Under the pieces are notes generated by a model. It was not told where the DNA came from and did no database searches. It saw only the letters and a program-made list of their open reading frames with translations. The translations under genes and the position numbers were made by a program. Shown here one piece after another: positions 1-17,123 of a stretch of 64,000 nt of DNA. Every line of letters begins with the position of its first letter. The first letter of the stretch is position 1. The stretch spans positions 434,001 to 498,000 of the forward strand of contig VIIQ02000001.1 in the NCBI GenBank assembly GCA_007449985.2, written 5' to 3'. The DNA is from Desmodesmus armatus. Taxonomy: Eukaryota > Chlorophyta > Chlorophyceae > Sphaeropleales > Scenedesmaceae.

Positions 1-135
1 TGGTGGTCCAGATTCAGCGGACTCTCTAGGAATTGTCAAGTAACGTTCAGTACAGCACGTGCAGCACATCACATCACAGGTGCAGGCGACAACATCCCAA
101 CTTTGGCAACTAGCCAGCAAGCCAAGGACTCTCAC

Positions 136-476
136 CTCTTCACTCATTGGCTGGCTGGTCTCCTCACGCAGCCCCAGTGCATTCCGCAGCCTGGCCTGCA
201 CTCCCGCCAGCTCTTCCTTGGCAGCTGCCACCCTGGCAGAGTCCCCGTCAGTACCATTCCCACCAACTGCTGACATCAGACGCTGCTTACGAGCCCGGAG
301 GTTCTTCTCTGGCTGTGTCAGCAGGTGCAGGGGGTCGTGTGGGGACACTGTGCTGGCAGAAGCAGCAGCTTGATGGTGCTGGCTGCGCTGCTTTCGCTGC
401 AGGACCAGTGCTGCCATGAGCTGCACCTCGGAGGCTGTGTCAAAGGCATGCAGGCGTGGGCTGCTGCATGAAGATC

Positions 477-516
<40 letters not shown>

Positions 517-873
517 AGGAGATTCAGGCTCTGCGGGCATGTCAGCACAGCAGCTGCTGCTGTAGCTGCTGCTACCGTCTAGTGAGGATGATAGGCTTTT
601 GGGGGCTGCAGGTGGGGAGGGGGCAAGCATATTGCTGGTGCTGGACTTGGCTGAGTTTGGTGCGTTGAAGCAGGAAATGGGAGAGAGAGCTGCTGCAAGT
701 GCGTCTGGGGTGTCGGACTGGTGCGCCAGGGCGTCAAGTGTGCTGGGGGTGGATGCAACGCTTGAGGTCTCCAGGGTGGCTGTTGCTGCTACAAAGTCCA
801 GGGATGCCCCATCACAATCCACACTGCTTTTGATGTATGATATTTCACGTAGGATGCGATGTGCCAGACACAT
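136..873 (-). CDS. Unrecognised Ser/Ala-rich protein, partial
   Basis: On the minus strand a frame stays open from a stop near 945 to the left edge. The first Met is at 873 and the frame gives about 245 residues up to a good splice donor (GAAGAG|GTGAGA) whose intron begins at 135. The N-terminal two thirds is Ser/Thr/Pro/Ala-rich and disordered, with a poly-Ala tract encoded by the CTG run at 480-515. The last ~100 residues are less biased, charged and likely helical (for example EVQLMAALVLQRKQ, KNLRARKQRLMSAV, KEELAGVQARLRNALG). I recognise no family. Downstream exons lie outside the window. An upstream exon spliced in before residue 1 cannot be excluded, because the frame opens only shortly before the Met. 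Confidence 0.5.
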
Positions 874-945
874 ACACAGCAGCAAGGCACAGGTTGCAGT
901 GTCAAGCAACAGTGCCCGGATGACAATGTTATGAAAGATGCATGG

Positions 946-6103
<5,158 letters not shown>

Positions 6104-9100
6104 CTAGAACCAGCCTAGCCGCTTCTTCTTCTTTTGCTTCTCTTGCGGCTTTGCAGCAGCTGCAGGTTGCGACTGCTGCTGCTGACGTAAACGCTCCGAA
6201 ATCGCAGCGTCCTGCGCTGCCCGCTCAGCCGCTGCTGCCTTCAGCCGATCGAGCTCAGCACGGCGGAACTGCTCCGCATCGTGCTTCTCCTGCAGCTCCC
6301 TCGCAAGCCGCATTTCAGGCGACTCCTTACCCGCTGCTGGCTTCGCACTCAGCACCTGATCGAATGCCCGCACGGGCGCCAAGGGAGGCTTCCGTGGAGA
6401 GGCCGCAGGGGCAGGACCTGCAGGAGCAGCAGCAGCTGCTGCAGCTACCTCAGAAGCTGCCAGTGCACGCTGCTGCTGCAGCAGGCCACCCGAGGACTGC
6501 CTCAGGACTGTAGCGTTACTACTGCTGGGTGGGGACGCTCGTGCTGCTGCAGCTGGCGACGCCGGCGGCGTGCCAGCAGGTGCAAAAACAGTATGATAAG
6601 CAGAGGAGTGATTGCTGCTGCTGCAGCCCGCACCGCCTCCTGCACTCCCAGAGCTGTCTGTGCTGGACTTGGCAAGTGGCCGGTCCTGCTTGCCGCTGCC
6701 GATGCGCTTCAGTTTGCCCAGCAAGCCTCCACTGCTGCTGCTGCTGCCGGCGCTGTCTGGCTCTTCGGACTCTCGCAGCCGGTGAGTGCTGCTGCTGCTG
6801 CTGGCCCTCTCTGCTGTCAACCCTGTCACCCCAGCAGCCGCCGCAGCTGCCGCTGCAGCAGCAGTTGGTGTGCTGCTGCCGCTGCCGCCGCTGCTATGGC
6901 TGTTAGGTGCAGAGGCTGCAGCAGCGCCAGCGGATGAAGCAGTAGCGGCCAAGCTCATGTCGTCGCAAGAGCTGGTCCGGCTACCCTGGCTACCGTTGTC
7001 ACTGCCACTCTCACTGGGAGCCCTGCTGCTGCCGCCATTGCTGCTGCAGGCTGGGGACTTCTTCACCAGGCGGCTGTACTGCAGATTCTCCGGAGCCGAT
7101 AGTGCTTGCGGCTGCACAAATGGCTTAACAACCCGAGCAGGTTGCTTGCTGCTGACAAAGGCAGCAGGCGCTACGCGCACCCGGGGCTGCTGCTGCTGCA
7201 GCAGCGGCTGCGGCTGCGCCAGCCTCAGGGGCTGCTCCTGCTGCTGCCGGCCACCGGCAACACTACCGGGGCTCATGCTGCGCTGCGCGTCTGCTAGCGT
7301 GTGTGGGCCTGGCAGCGCGCTGACAGGGGAGCGTGAGCGGCTGGCCAGCTGCTGCCGCTGCTGCTCAGCAGCTCTAGCAGCTGCCTCCTTCTGCTGCAGG
7401 AGCCGCGCCTGCCGCTGCTGCTCTGCGAGCCGCACAGCTTCAGCGGCACCTAGCGGCTGCTCGGTTGGCTGCTGGGGGGCTGGGGCGTACTGCTGTGCCA
7501 GCCTGGCAGCCTCTGCTGCTGCAGCGGCCATGGCGGCCTTGCGGGACTCCAGGGAAGCCTCAGCCGGCTGGTCACTACTGGCAGTGACGGCAGCAGCTGC
7601 AGCAGCCGCATTGCGCTGCCGTTGTGCTGCTGCCAGCCTGGCCGCTTTGTCGGCAGCTGCTGCCTCCTGCTGCAGCTGCTCTTCTGCAAGCCTGGCAGCC
7701 TCTGCGGCAGCTCCTTCCTGCTGCCTCTGTTCCTCAGCGAGCCTGGCAGCTTCAGCAGCCGCCGCTGCTGCCTCCCTCTGCTGCTGCTCCTCAGCCAATC
7801 TAGCAGCCTCCCTCTGCCTCTGCTCTTCGGCACGCTTGGCAGCTTCGGCTGCAGCCGCCCTTTCCCGCTGCTCCTGTTCTAGCCTGGCAGCTTCTGCAGC
7901 TGCGGCTGCTGCTTCACTTTGCTGCTGCTCTTCTGCAAGTCTGGCAGCTTCAGCAGCTGCGGCCGCGGCTGCAGCCACCCATTCCCGCTGTTCCCTTTCC
8001 AACCTGGCAGCTTCAGCGGCTGCAGCAGCTGCAGCCTCCCTTTCCCGCTGCTCCTCTGCCTGCCTGGCAGCTTCAGCAGCTGCAGCTGCTGCAGCCTCCC
8101 TTTGCTGCTGCTCCTCTGCCTGCCTGGCAGCTTTAGCTGCAGCAGCTGCTGCAGCAGCCTCCCTTTGCCGCTGCTCCTCTGCCTGTCTAGCAGCTTCAGC
8201 AGCTGCGGCAGCTGCAGCCTCCCTCTCCCGCTGCTCCTCTGCCTGCCTGGCAGCTTCAGCAGCAGCTGCTGCTGCTTCTGCCCTCCGCCGCTCCTCTTCC
8301 TCCACTCTGGCAGCTTCAGCTGCTGCAGCAGCTGCCGCCTCACTGTGCCTCAGCGCATCTGCCTGCCTGGCAGCTTCAGCAGCTGCTGCTGCCGCTGTGG
8401 CTGCAGCCTCCCTTTGCTGCTGCTCCTCTGCCTGCCTAGCAGCTGCAGCAGCTGCAGCCTCCCTTTCCTGCTGCTCTTTGGCAAGCCTGGCAGCCGCAGC
8501 AGCAGCAGCAGCTGCTGCCGCTGCCCTCTGCCGCTCCTCTTCTTCCAATCTGGCGGCTTCAGCTGCTGTAGCCTCCCTCTGCCGCTGCTGCTCTGCTTGC
8601 CTGGCAGCTTCAGCAGCTGCAGCAGCAACAGCCTCCCTGTCTGCCTGCTCCTCTGCCTGCCTGGCAGCTTCAGCAGCAGCTGCTGCTGCTTCTGCCCTCC
8701 GCCGCTCCTCTTCCTCCACTCTGGCAGCTTCAGCTGCTGCAGCAGCTGCCGCCTCCCTGTGCCTCAGCGCATCTGCCTGCCTGGCAGCTTCAGCAGCTGC
8801 TGCTGCCGCTGTGGCTGCAGCCTCCCTTTCCTGCTGCTCTTTGGCAAGCCTGGCAGCCGCAGCAGCTGCTGCTGCCCTCTGCCGCTCCTCTTCTTCCAAT
8901 CTGGCGGCTTCAGCTGCTGTAGCCTCCCTCTGCCGCTGCTGCTCTGCTTGCCTGGCAGCTTCAGCAGCTGCAGCAGCAGCAGCCTCCCTGTCTGCCTGCT
9001 CTTCTGCAAGCCTTGCTGCTTGAGCAGCAGCTGCTGCTTCTGCTGCCATGCGCAGCTCCTCTTCTTGCAACCTGGCAGCTTCGGCAGCTGCCGCTGCTGC

Positions 9101-9985
9101 AGCCTCCCTTTGCCGCTGCTCCTGTTCCTGCCTGGCAGCTTCAGCAGCAGCTGCTGCCGCCTCCCTTTCCCGCTGCTCTTCAGCCAGCCTGGCGGCTTCA
9201 GCAGCTGCCGCTGCTGCAGCCTCCCTTTCCTGCTGCTCTTTGGCAAGCCTAGCAGCCTCAGCAGCTTCAGCAGCTGCCGCTGCTGCAGCCTCCCTCTGCC
9301 GCTGCTGCTCGGCAGCTGCAGCAGCAGCACGCCGGCAATCCTCCTCTGCTTCCTGTGCTTTCTGTTGCCGCTCGGCAATGCTGGCGGCCTCAGCAGCCGC
9401 TGCGGCTGCAGCAGCAGCTGCCGTGGCAGCAACAGCAGCAGCACTGCCGGCCACGCCAGCGGCCACAAGGGGCGCCAGCTCTGCATAGTCAAACCCTGCG
9501 GTAGGGCAGCTGCTGCCGTCCGACTGATGGATGCTGGTGTTGCTGCTGGTGCTACCACCATAGCTGCTGCAGCTGTGGGGGCTATGGCTCCCGCTGACGT
9601 ACGACAGGGTGGGCGAGGTAGACTCTTTTTCACAGTGAGCTTCCTGGCAGGGTGTGGCAGGTGACACGGCCGTCAAAGTGGGGCGCACAACTGCACCATT
9701 GGCGGACTGCTGCTCGAGCAATGCTACGTGCTCCGTGCTGGCTTCAGCCCCTGCCGGCGCTGCTGCTATTGCTGCTGCGGCTGCTGCTCGGGCTTCCCGC
9801 TGTATGACAACAGCACCGCCAGTGCCTTGCACATCAGGTTCATCCAAGATGCTGACATAGCTGCCGCTGCTGCTGCTGCCCCGACCGAAGGTCACAGCCC
9901 GAGCCTCTGCCAGCAGCCTCTGAGCCATCTCTGCTACCTCACTGCTCCTGACACCTGCCAGGCTGGCGGTCTGACCCCTGCTGCC

Positions 9986-10019
<34 letters not shown>

Positions 10020-12058
10020 TGAGCTTGCTGAGAAGCCACAGTGGTCAGGCCCGCTGCCAATGCCCGCTGCTGAATGCTGGGAATGGCACAACCCCCCAAA
10101 GCTGCCCCTGCCGCAGCTGCAGCTGCAAAAACTAGTGCTGGTGGCCGTGCATTGCTGCCAGCACAACCAGCAGCAGCAGCAGTGGCACGAGCAGCACCGT
10201 GAAACTGTCTGCTGCTAGTGCTGCGTGTGAGCACGGCAGAGGCCATACCTGCCAGCTCAGCCGCTGGGTCTAGCCAGCTGCTGCTGCTGCTGCTGCTCGT
10301 GAGCTGCGCTGCCATGCCAGCAGCTGCCACACCACAAGCACCAGCAGCAGCTCCTGGAGCGCTGCCAGGGTAACTGGGCCTGCTGCTCCCGTTGCTGCTG
10401 CTGGCGGTGGGAGCTTTCAGAGTTGTGTCTGGCTTGGCGGGTGGTTTACTTACGCCGCCACAGCTGCTAGGTGCTCGCTTGAGTATCGCAGCTGCCATGG
10501 CCTCCAGCTCAGAAGCTTTGTCCATGGCTGGCTGCACTTCTGCTGCTGTGGGTGCCACTGCGCAGCTGCTGCCACTGCCTGCTGCATCATCCACCACCAC
10601 ACCACTGCTGCTGTACCGGGCTGACTGTGCTGACCGGAAGCCTGTTGAGCTGCTGGTAGAAGCTTGGATGGTCGGTGCAGCGGGGGCAGCAGCTGCAGGT
10701 GCCTTCTGCAGGACAGCTGCTGCCATCTGCGCGAGCTCAGTGGCTGTGTCTGTGTAGTGAGCGAAAGACGGGGCACTGTTGGAGTGATGAAAGCCTCCTT
10801 CGTCTGCTGCCTTCCCCACAGCTGCTGCTGCAGGTGCTGCAGCAGCAGCCCTGTTCTGATTGTACACAGGCTGGCATGCAATTGCTGCAGGACCTCCCGC
10901 AGCAGCAGCAGCAGCAGCCTTCCCCTGTCCCTGCTGCTGCGGGTGCTGCTGCTGCTGCTGAGCTGTCCGGTTCAACACTGCAGCAGCCAGTGCCTCAACA
11001 GACGTAGCCGTGTCGGCCATCCCCGCCTGCCTCCTCGCCTGGCTGAGGGGCGGGACACTCCCCACCGCATCCACCACTGCTGCTGTTCCAGCAAGGGAAG
11101 AGGCTCGAGTGCCGAGCGGCACTACCCTGCTGCTGCTGATGCTGCTGGGTGCGCTGCTGCCAGTGCTAAGCTGCTTCCAGAGCTTCTTCCGCTCCGCTGC
11201 TACTGCCCGGGCCTCATGCACCCCGTCAGTGCCGCTGCTGTCGCAGGCATGTGCAGCAGCGCAGGGCTCTGCAGGCAGCGGCAACCATTTGGGCAGCGCG
11301 TAGCCGCTGCTGCCTGTTGTGCCCGTGCTGGTTGTGCTCTTGACGCTGCTCATGCTGTCGCTGCGCTGCAGCGACCTGTGGTGGTGTGGCCCTGCTAGCC
11401 GCTCATGCTCGACCATCTGCTGCTGCTTTCGCCAGAAGTCTAACTGCTCGTTGAGCGAGCTTGTGGACCGCAGTACAGCCGACCCTGCCTCCACACTCCT
11501 CCTGCCGCTGCTGCTGCCGCTGCCGCCAGCAGCAGCAAGGCCCGGTGACCCCACCCCTGCTCCTGCTGCAGCAGCTGCTGTTGCAGTGGGATCGCTGCCC
11601 CGCTCTGCAAGCTGCGCAGGCTGTTGCTCCCCGTGCTGCTCCTGCTCCTGCTGCAGCCGCTGCTCGAGGTCCAGACTGCTCATGGAAAGCTCATACAGGG
11701 TTTTAGCCTGCTGGAACCTGTCCCGCCCACAACTCCGCTGCTCTGGCTCCGGGGTACGGACAGCAGGGAATGCGCCCACACCTGCACCTGCCCCTACGCC
11801 TGCGCCTGCTGCAGCAGCAGGAGAAGATTCACTGCTGCTTGCTGCTGCCTGGTTGTTGTGGCCAGCCCAAGAGGAGCTTGGTGTGTGAGGGCCAGGCGAG
11901 AAGCCGCCCCGAGGTGTCCCTAGGCTGCCGCTGTTGGTGCGCTGGGCTGCTGCTGCCACTGGGCTAGTGGGGTTGAGAAGGAGGGGGCGATGACCTTGAA
12001 CTGTCCTGAGCCACGGCCTGCAGGACAACATGACAGCAGCCAGAATGCATGCCAGCAC
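6104..12058 (-). CDS. Giant low-complexity coiled-coil protein, 1,984 codons
   Basis: One uninterrupted minus-strand frame encodes about 1,984 residues. Residues 1-870 are Ser/Ala/Gln-rich and disordered. Residues ~875-1575 form a long Ala/Glu/Gln/Arg coiled coil of repeats such as EAARLAEEQQQREAAAA, resembling TolA-like helical rods. Residues ~1580-1900 are again Ser-rich. The C-terminus is a charged helix (SPEMRLARELQEKHDAEQ) ending in a basic tail, KKKKRLGWF. No catalytic domain is visible. Plus-strand frames of 745 and 581 codons overlap it but are Ser/Cys/Ala/Leu repeats produced by reading CTG/CAG-rich DNA backwards. The start is uncertain: a splice acceptor (TTGTCCTGCAG) lies 24 codons-worth of sequence or less inside the frame, so the first residues may be intronic. 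Function is unknown; a structural or scaffold role is only inference. Confidence 0.6.
8281..9050 (-). repeat. In-frame ~414-bp tandem duplication inside the coiled coil
   Basis: The segment beginning at 8281 recurs at 8695, an offset of 414 bp or exactly 138 codons. The second copy is almost identical but lacks about 50 bp. Because the offset is a multiple of three, the coiled-coil reading frame is kept. The similarity implies recent unequal exchange or slippage. Confidence 0.7.
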
Positions 12059-12505
12059 AGCCAGGACAGTTGATCAGCCACAGAACTGGTTTGTGCACCA
12101 TGGGGGCAATAGTGGTGGGGTGGGCATGGAAGACTTACCATGGGTTGCAATTGGGAGGGGGGCATGAGGGTCTGCTGCAGGGCGGGCTGGGGGACACGTG
12201 CACGTCACCGCAGTCAAAACAGGTTGGACTCAAATAGGCTACTGCAGTGCTCATGTGCTGTGGAGCAACCCTGCCGCCATGCACTGCAACAGTGGCTCAG
12301 GATCCAGCCAGGTCCTGATGCAAGCTTGTGCATGGGATGTGGACACATGTGCACAGTCACCAGTTGAAAAACCACTTGCCCACCCCCCCAGCCCCCCACG
12401 CACTGCAAATCCACGCGAAAAGGGTGCATCTGGAGCTACTAGCTGGCTGTCCACACAGCACACGCCGGAAGGCCCTTCTCAGCAAGCTGCCTTGAACTCT
12501 CGCAC

Positions 12506-13461
12506 TCATTCCTCTAAGATGCCATGGCTTTGAGTGACACCGATTACAAGCACACCTGAGGGGGGTGACAGCTTGCCTCCAGCTGCATGGGCCTGCTGCA
12601 GCACCCACAGCTCCAGCTCCGGCATATCAAACAGCACTGCCAGCTGCAGCAGCCCTGGCATCAGTGCCGCAGGCACGCTGACAGACCCCTCGTACAGCAT
12701 CTGATGGAAAACCCTCAGCACAGGCAGGGGGGCATCCAGCAGGACCAGCGGCTGCGCATCAGCACCACCGTACCCATGGGGCCGTGCTGGGAGGGTCTTC
12801 AGCACAGGACCTAGCCGCAACCGCAGCGTGTCAGACACGCGCGTCAGGCGGCTTGCATGGCACAGCATAGGCGTGCTGAGCTGCTGCTGCTGTTGCTGTG
12901 CTGAGGTATCCCCTGCGGAGGACAGCGCGGAGAGGCGCACCTCTGCGAACGCTGTCCCGCTGAGGAAGCGGGTGAGGTCCCCTGAGAACATGCATGCGAA
13001 GGGCGAGGGTGCTGCAGGCCAGAGGTTTCCTGCCGCTGCTGCTGCACCGCGCGCCTTCAGGTTGCTCCTGCTGCTGCTGACGTTGAACGGATCCTCCTGC
13101 ACGTTTCCTGCAGCTTGCTGCTCGCTCATGGGCTCTGTGCTGAGGTGTGCTACGATCGTAAGGGAGTCGTTCAGAAGGTAGGGGCTCCTGCTCTGCCGGA
13201 GCTCGCAGAGTTGCAGGAACTCTTCATGCACCGCGCTGGGCCGCTGCTCTGTAAACTCCTGGCGTGGCAGGTAGCGGGTGCAATGCTGGCCTCCCTCCCG
13301 TCTGTCCACTGCCTGCAGAGCGATGTATGCTGTGCACCTGTCTGCGTTCTTTGGGCTGAAGGTGATTCGAAGAGCGATACTGTCAGATGCGGGGTCGCTT
13401 TCGCAGCTGAGCTGCCAACTGCAGCCCTGCCAGCTGAACCAGTGAGACTGCTGCGGGGTGC
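12506..13461 (-). CDS. MATH-BTB domain protein
   Basis: The exon begins after a strong acceptor (GTGACTGTGTGCGCAG). It encodes a MATH-like beta domain (SHWFSWQGCSWQLSC, SIALRITF, YLLNDSLTIVAHL) and then a BTB/POZ-like segment, whose core reads PLVLLDAPLPVLRVFHQML YEGSVSV and PGLLQLAVLFDMPELELWV. MATH-BTB proteins are CUL3 ubiquitin-ligase substrate adaptors, MATH binding substrate and BTB binding CUL3. The BTB half is interrupted by a Gln run. The frame closes at 12506, but a donor (CCTCAG|GTGTGC) at 12555 suggests splicing onward, possibly to an acceptor near 12034. An upstream first exon is needed; 13535-13926 holds candidate frames (start MGDRELEPDCR) that I could not join in phase. It diverges from the DUF2993 gene. 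Confidence 0.7.
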
Positions 13462-14390
13462 CTGCGCACACAGTCACAGAGAGAGAGAGAAGGAGCGCGT
13501 GACAGGGGTGAGAGGTATGCATGAAAGCCACAGGTCATCCGCACATGCACAGTGAGGCCTGTGCTGCTGCTCTGCCTGTTGTGGGGGTTGTGAGCATGTG
13601 GGATAAGCAGATGGCGGGTGCAGGCCTGGTGTGGCCTGGCTTTTCGAGGCCAAAGCCACCGACGCCGTTTCTAAGGGGTTGCATATGATCAACATCGTTA
13701 AACACAGCAGCACATGGCAGGATATAGCTCCAAAGGGCAGCGCGGCCAACGTGGGTGTCACCCACCGACAGTCTGGCTCCAGTTCACGATCTCCCATGCT
13801 TCTTGATGACTTAAAACCGTCATTGGATGCTGCCAGGGGGGCAGGGGCCGCTGCTTTATGCCGTCTAGTGTGAGTGTATCGAGCTGTGTGCGAGTTGGCG
13901 AGGAACGAGCACCGTTCTGGTATCAATCGCCATCATTGATATATAGGTAGCCTTGCGAATGCGCCCAATTAGCGAGGAGGAGTCTACGTCGTGCCCTCGA
14001 GGTGACTTTACACCACTGGCCCAGACCTGAGAAGGAGGGAAGGGAGGAAACTAAGTGGACGACCACTGCAAACTCTTGAACAAGTGCAGACGACCAGCTT
14101 CTATCCCCAGGCATGCCTCTGGTTGTTGCTCATAATTTCATGGCATAGACCATATACGTTGTTGGATCGCATTAAATTTGCTTCTTCAGATATGTCGTCA
14201 AATAGAGGCCTCTGACGTTTCACTCAGCTGTGGTCAGAGGAGTTGCACCTGCCAGGCTGTCAGCTGTGTTCTGTACTTATCTCTTCATTCAGCACAGTAA
14301 ACTCTCTATTGGGTGCTGCAAAGGTCTTTGTTGCGTTTCAGTGCTTCCCTACTCTCACGAAGCACCTCTCCCACATTCTTCATACCCAAA
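13462..14390. other. Intron/5' region of MATH-BTB and shared upstream region
   Basis: The left part is the first intron and probable first exon of the minus-strand MATH-BTB gene, including a GA-rich run near 13480. The right part (~13930-14390) lies between two divergent genes and is the likely shared promoter. I see no TATA box at a convincing position. Confidence 0.4.
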
Positions 14391-17123
14391 ATGCATTCCA
14401 GCCCCGTGCTACAACCACAGCCTTGCAGGCAGCAGCAGCTTAAGGCAGCCACCACAGCAGCAGCTGGCAAATTCATGTTCCGTCTTCACAATTCTGGCAA
14501 GAGGCAGGCAGGCAGCACTGCAAGGCCCGCTGCCGGAGGCACAGAGACAGCTACAACCACAGCCACAGCTTCGACACCACCTACTCCTGCTGCTCCTTCA
14601 AGAGATGTGGTGGGTATGTCTGCCAAAGTGTCACACTGCAGTCGTGAACGATCTGCCTGGCCCCCTTGCAGGTTGCCGTGCCCAACCTGCATGTCAGTAT
14701 GCGCAGCCTCGCCAGCACAGCAGTTTGAGGGCACTGCAATGTTTGTCCTATGCTGCGCCATTACCCTGCATTTGTTACATTTGTGCATGTGTGCCTAGTT
14801 ACTGCATAGTGGTGGCAGCCACAAAACTGCACAGCACCACATGGCAGCGTCTTCCCTGACAGCTGAGGCAGAGATCTGCGTAAGATCTCTGCTTGCTGCA
14901 ATTCACAGCTGTGCATTTGCAGCTGCTGCCAATCGCTGCTAATTGCGCATTGCTACTGTCACCCAACATGCGCATTGCTGCTGCTGCTGCTACCATCGCG
15001 CGCATTGCTGCCGCCGCTGCGCGCATCGCTGCTGCAGACGGCCGACATACTGCAGGCAGTGATGGGCCTAGCCTTGAAGAAGCGGCTCAGGGACTATGAG
15101 ACAGTAGACACCTCGGTGTCCTGTGATGCCAGGGGCCTGCTGGACGGCCGCTTCAACAGCATGTGCATTGAGGGCAGCCATTGGCACACACCCCTGAACA
15201 TGACTGCGGACAAACTGGAGGTGAGTGCGGTGTTGTTGTTGACCCTCAGTGGTGTGTGAGAGTGAGTGTGGGGGGTACTCATATTGGGTTGGCAGACATG
15301 AGATCCCTTGGCTTGCTGCCTCCTCCTCAGCAGCAGCGCTGATGAACGTCTGCAGCTGGACCAGATGCAGGATGCAGTCACACCCTGCCGGCCGACCTGC
15401 TGTGCGTGACCGTGCCCGCCTGCCCCTGCCTTCCTGCCTGCATCATACATGGGTGTCTTTGCAGGTCCAGATAGGCGCCATGCAAGTTGACCTCAGCACG
15501 CTGATGTGGGAGCGACGTGTGGCAATGCGCAACGTGCCGCTAGGCAGTGTGCAGATCCATCTGTCAGGGAAGGACATGGGCAACTTTGTGTCACACCCAC
15601 TGTTCAAGCAGGCAGCTGACACAGCGGTACAGGTGGGTCTTACGTGCATTGGCCCTTGGCCAATGTGCCCAGGTGTGCTGTTGGGTGTGGAGGGGTTGGG
15701 ACTTCAAACCCACTGGGCCTCTTCGTACACACAACTTGTGTGAGTGACTCAGTCAGGAAACTGGCCTGGCTGGCCAGGTCAATTTCCAGAAGAGGAGGGC
15801 TCCTCTTCGGGCTGAGTGGATGCAGGGGCGGCAATGTACTGCGCACCGTGCAAGTGAACGACACTATGGCTGTTATGAATTGGCGTATCTTGTCAAATGA
15901 CTGGGGCACCTGCAAACTGCAAGGATTTCTCATAAGCTCAAGGCTCGCTGACCAGTGGCGAGGATGGGGCTCTGCCCCCAACTACTGTGATGCACTGTAC
16001 TGTTGGATCTACCTGCAATGTTTCACCGTGAAGGTGTGAGACCTGCACTCCATGGGCTGTGTCAACACTTGCAGGGTCACTCTTTTGTGTGGGAGCCAAA
16101 CACTGTGGAGATCAGCCATCAGCAGCGCCATGTGCTCTTCACAGGCCGCTGGGGTGCCAACGGAGAGCGCTACCGGATACTGATGCGACCTGGCAGTGGC
16201 AGCAGTGGCAGCAGCATCCGGCGGCCGCCGCTGCAAGTGGGTGCGCAGCTTCTCACAGCAGATGGCAGTCCTGCAGGGGCTGCAGATGTCAAGGGTGAGT
16301 GATGATGGTGTGTCCGGTGTTCCTGCATTGGGCTCATGTGCCATTCTTAAAAGTTGTGTGGTGACCGTGATCACACAAGCCTTATGGTCTTGGGTCTCAG
16401 ACGAGCCGTAAGGCAAAGCATGGTGCAGCATGACACAAGAGGATTGTGTTCTGGTCATTTGAGCATGCGTGCTGACATCCTGCTGTCTATTGACCGGTTG
16501 CCGTGCTGTCATGCAACGTGCTGTAATGCGCTGGGCTTTGCTGCGCTGTGCTGCGTTGTGCTGTGTGCTGCGCAGGCACGCAAGTTGTTGCTCAAGGCAT
16601 GGCCAATTTCTTTACCAACATGTCCCTTGACTTGCAAGGTGAGCACCATGGCTGTTCAACTGCTGTTTGACAACCTGCAGCATGCCATGACAAAATTATG
16701 ATAGTATTGCTGCAGGTGATGGTATTGCTGCAGCTGCCAAATGTACACCAGCATGTTACTCCTGGCTGACTGCAGCCGTGAAGTTGACAAAACACGCTCT
16801 ACTCAGGAGCTTGCTGTGGTGCTCCGGTAAAGTATGTGTTTTGGGGTCCAACCGGCAGAGTATGTGTTTTGGGGTCCAACCACCAGATGGATGTTCAGGA
16901 TGAAACACCTTGCCGTGTGTTTGTTTTTGCATGAAGGCTGTAGTCAACCCAATTTACATATGTGTGCTGGCATGGTGTCTGCCTGCCTGCAGGCATCGAG
17001 ATCAAGAACCCCGAGCTGCTGCTGACACCTGGCAACACCTCGGAGCGGGGGGAGGGGGACCTCCTGTCGATAGCCATGAAGCTGCGGCTGCGGCACCTGC
17101 CACCTATGGACATGCAGTTCTGA
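14391..17123 (+). CDS. DUF2993 (LmeA-like) lipid-binding protein, plastid-targeted
   Basis: Six exons join in phase: 14391-14609, 15038-15220 (15056 is an alternative acceptor), 15465-15632, 16075-16294, 16576-16638 and 16993-17123, giving about 327 residues. The N-terminus is basic, Ser/Thr/Ala-rich and acid-poor, as in chloroplast transit peptides. An upstream in-frame Met at 14313 would add MLQRSLLRFSASLLSR, also presequence-like. The body matches the DUF2993/LmeA family of cyanobacteria and plastids: LLDGRFNSMCIEG, LEVQIGAMQVDLSTL, the motif VQIHLSGKDMGNFVSHPLF, and a C-terminal IKNPELLLTPGNTS followed by LRLRHLPPM. Mycobacterial LmeA binds phospholipid, but the plastid role is not established, so lipid binding is inferred from family. 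Introns are 209-442 bp; the one before the last exon holds a duplicated ~27-bp unit (16831-16885). Confidence 0.8.

Noticed and set aside
480..515. Disease-type CAG/CTG expansion as a special locus
   Set aside because: Tracts of 10-20 CAG/CTG units occur dozens of times in this window and are the genome's normal coding style.
6786..9664. Plus-strand frames of 745 and 581 codons
   Set aside because: They are Ser/Cys/Ala/Leu repeats complementary to the coiled-coil repeats of the minus-strand gene. They lack any normal protein segment and are explained by reading CAG/CTG DNA in other frames.
12034..13461. Fusion of MATH-BTB with the giant coiled-coil ORF
   Set aside because: The BTB exon donor leaves one base, while the acceptor near 12034 needs two to enter the giant frame, so the two do not join in phase.
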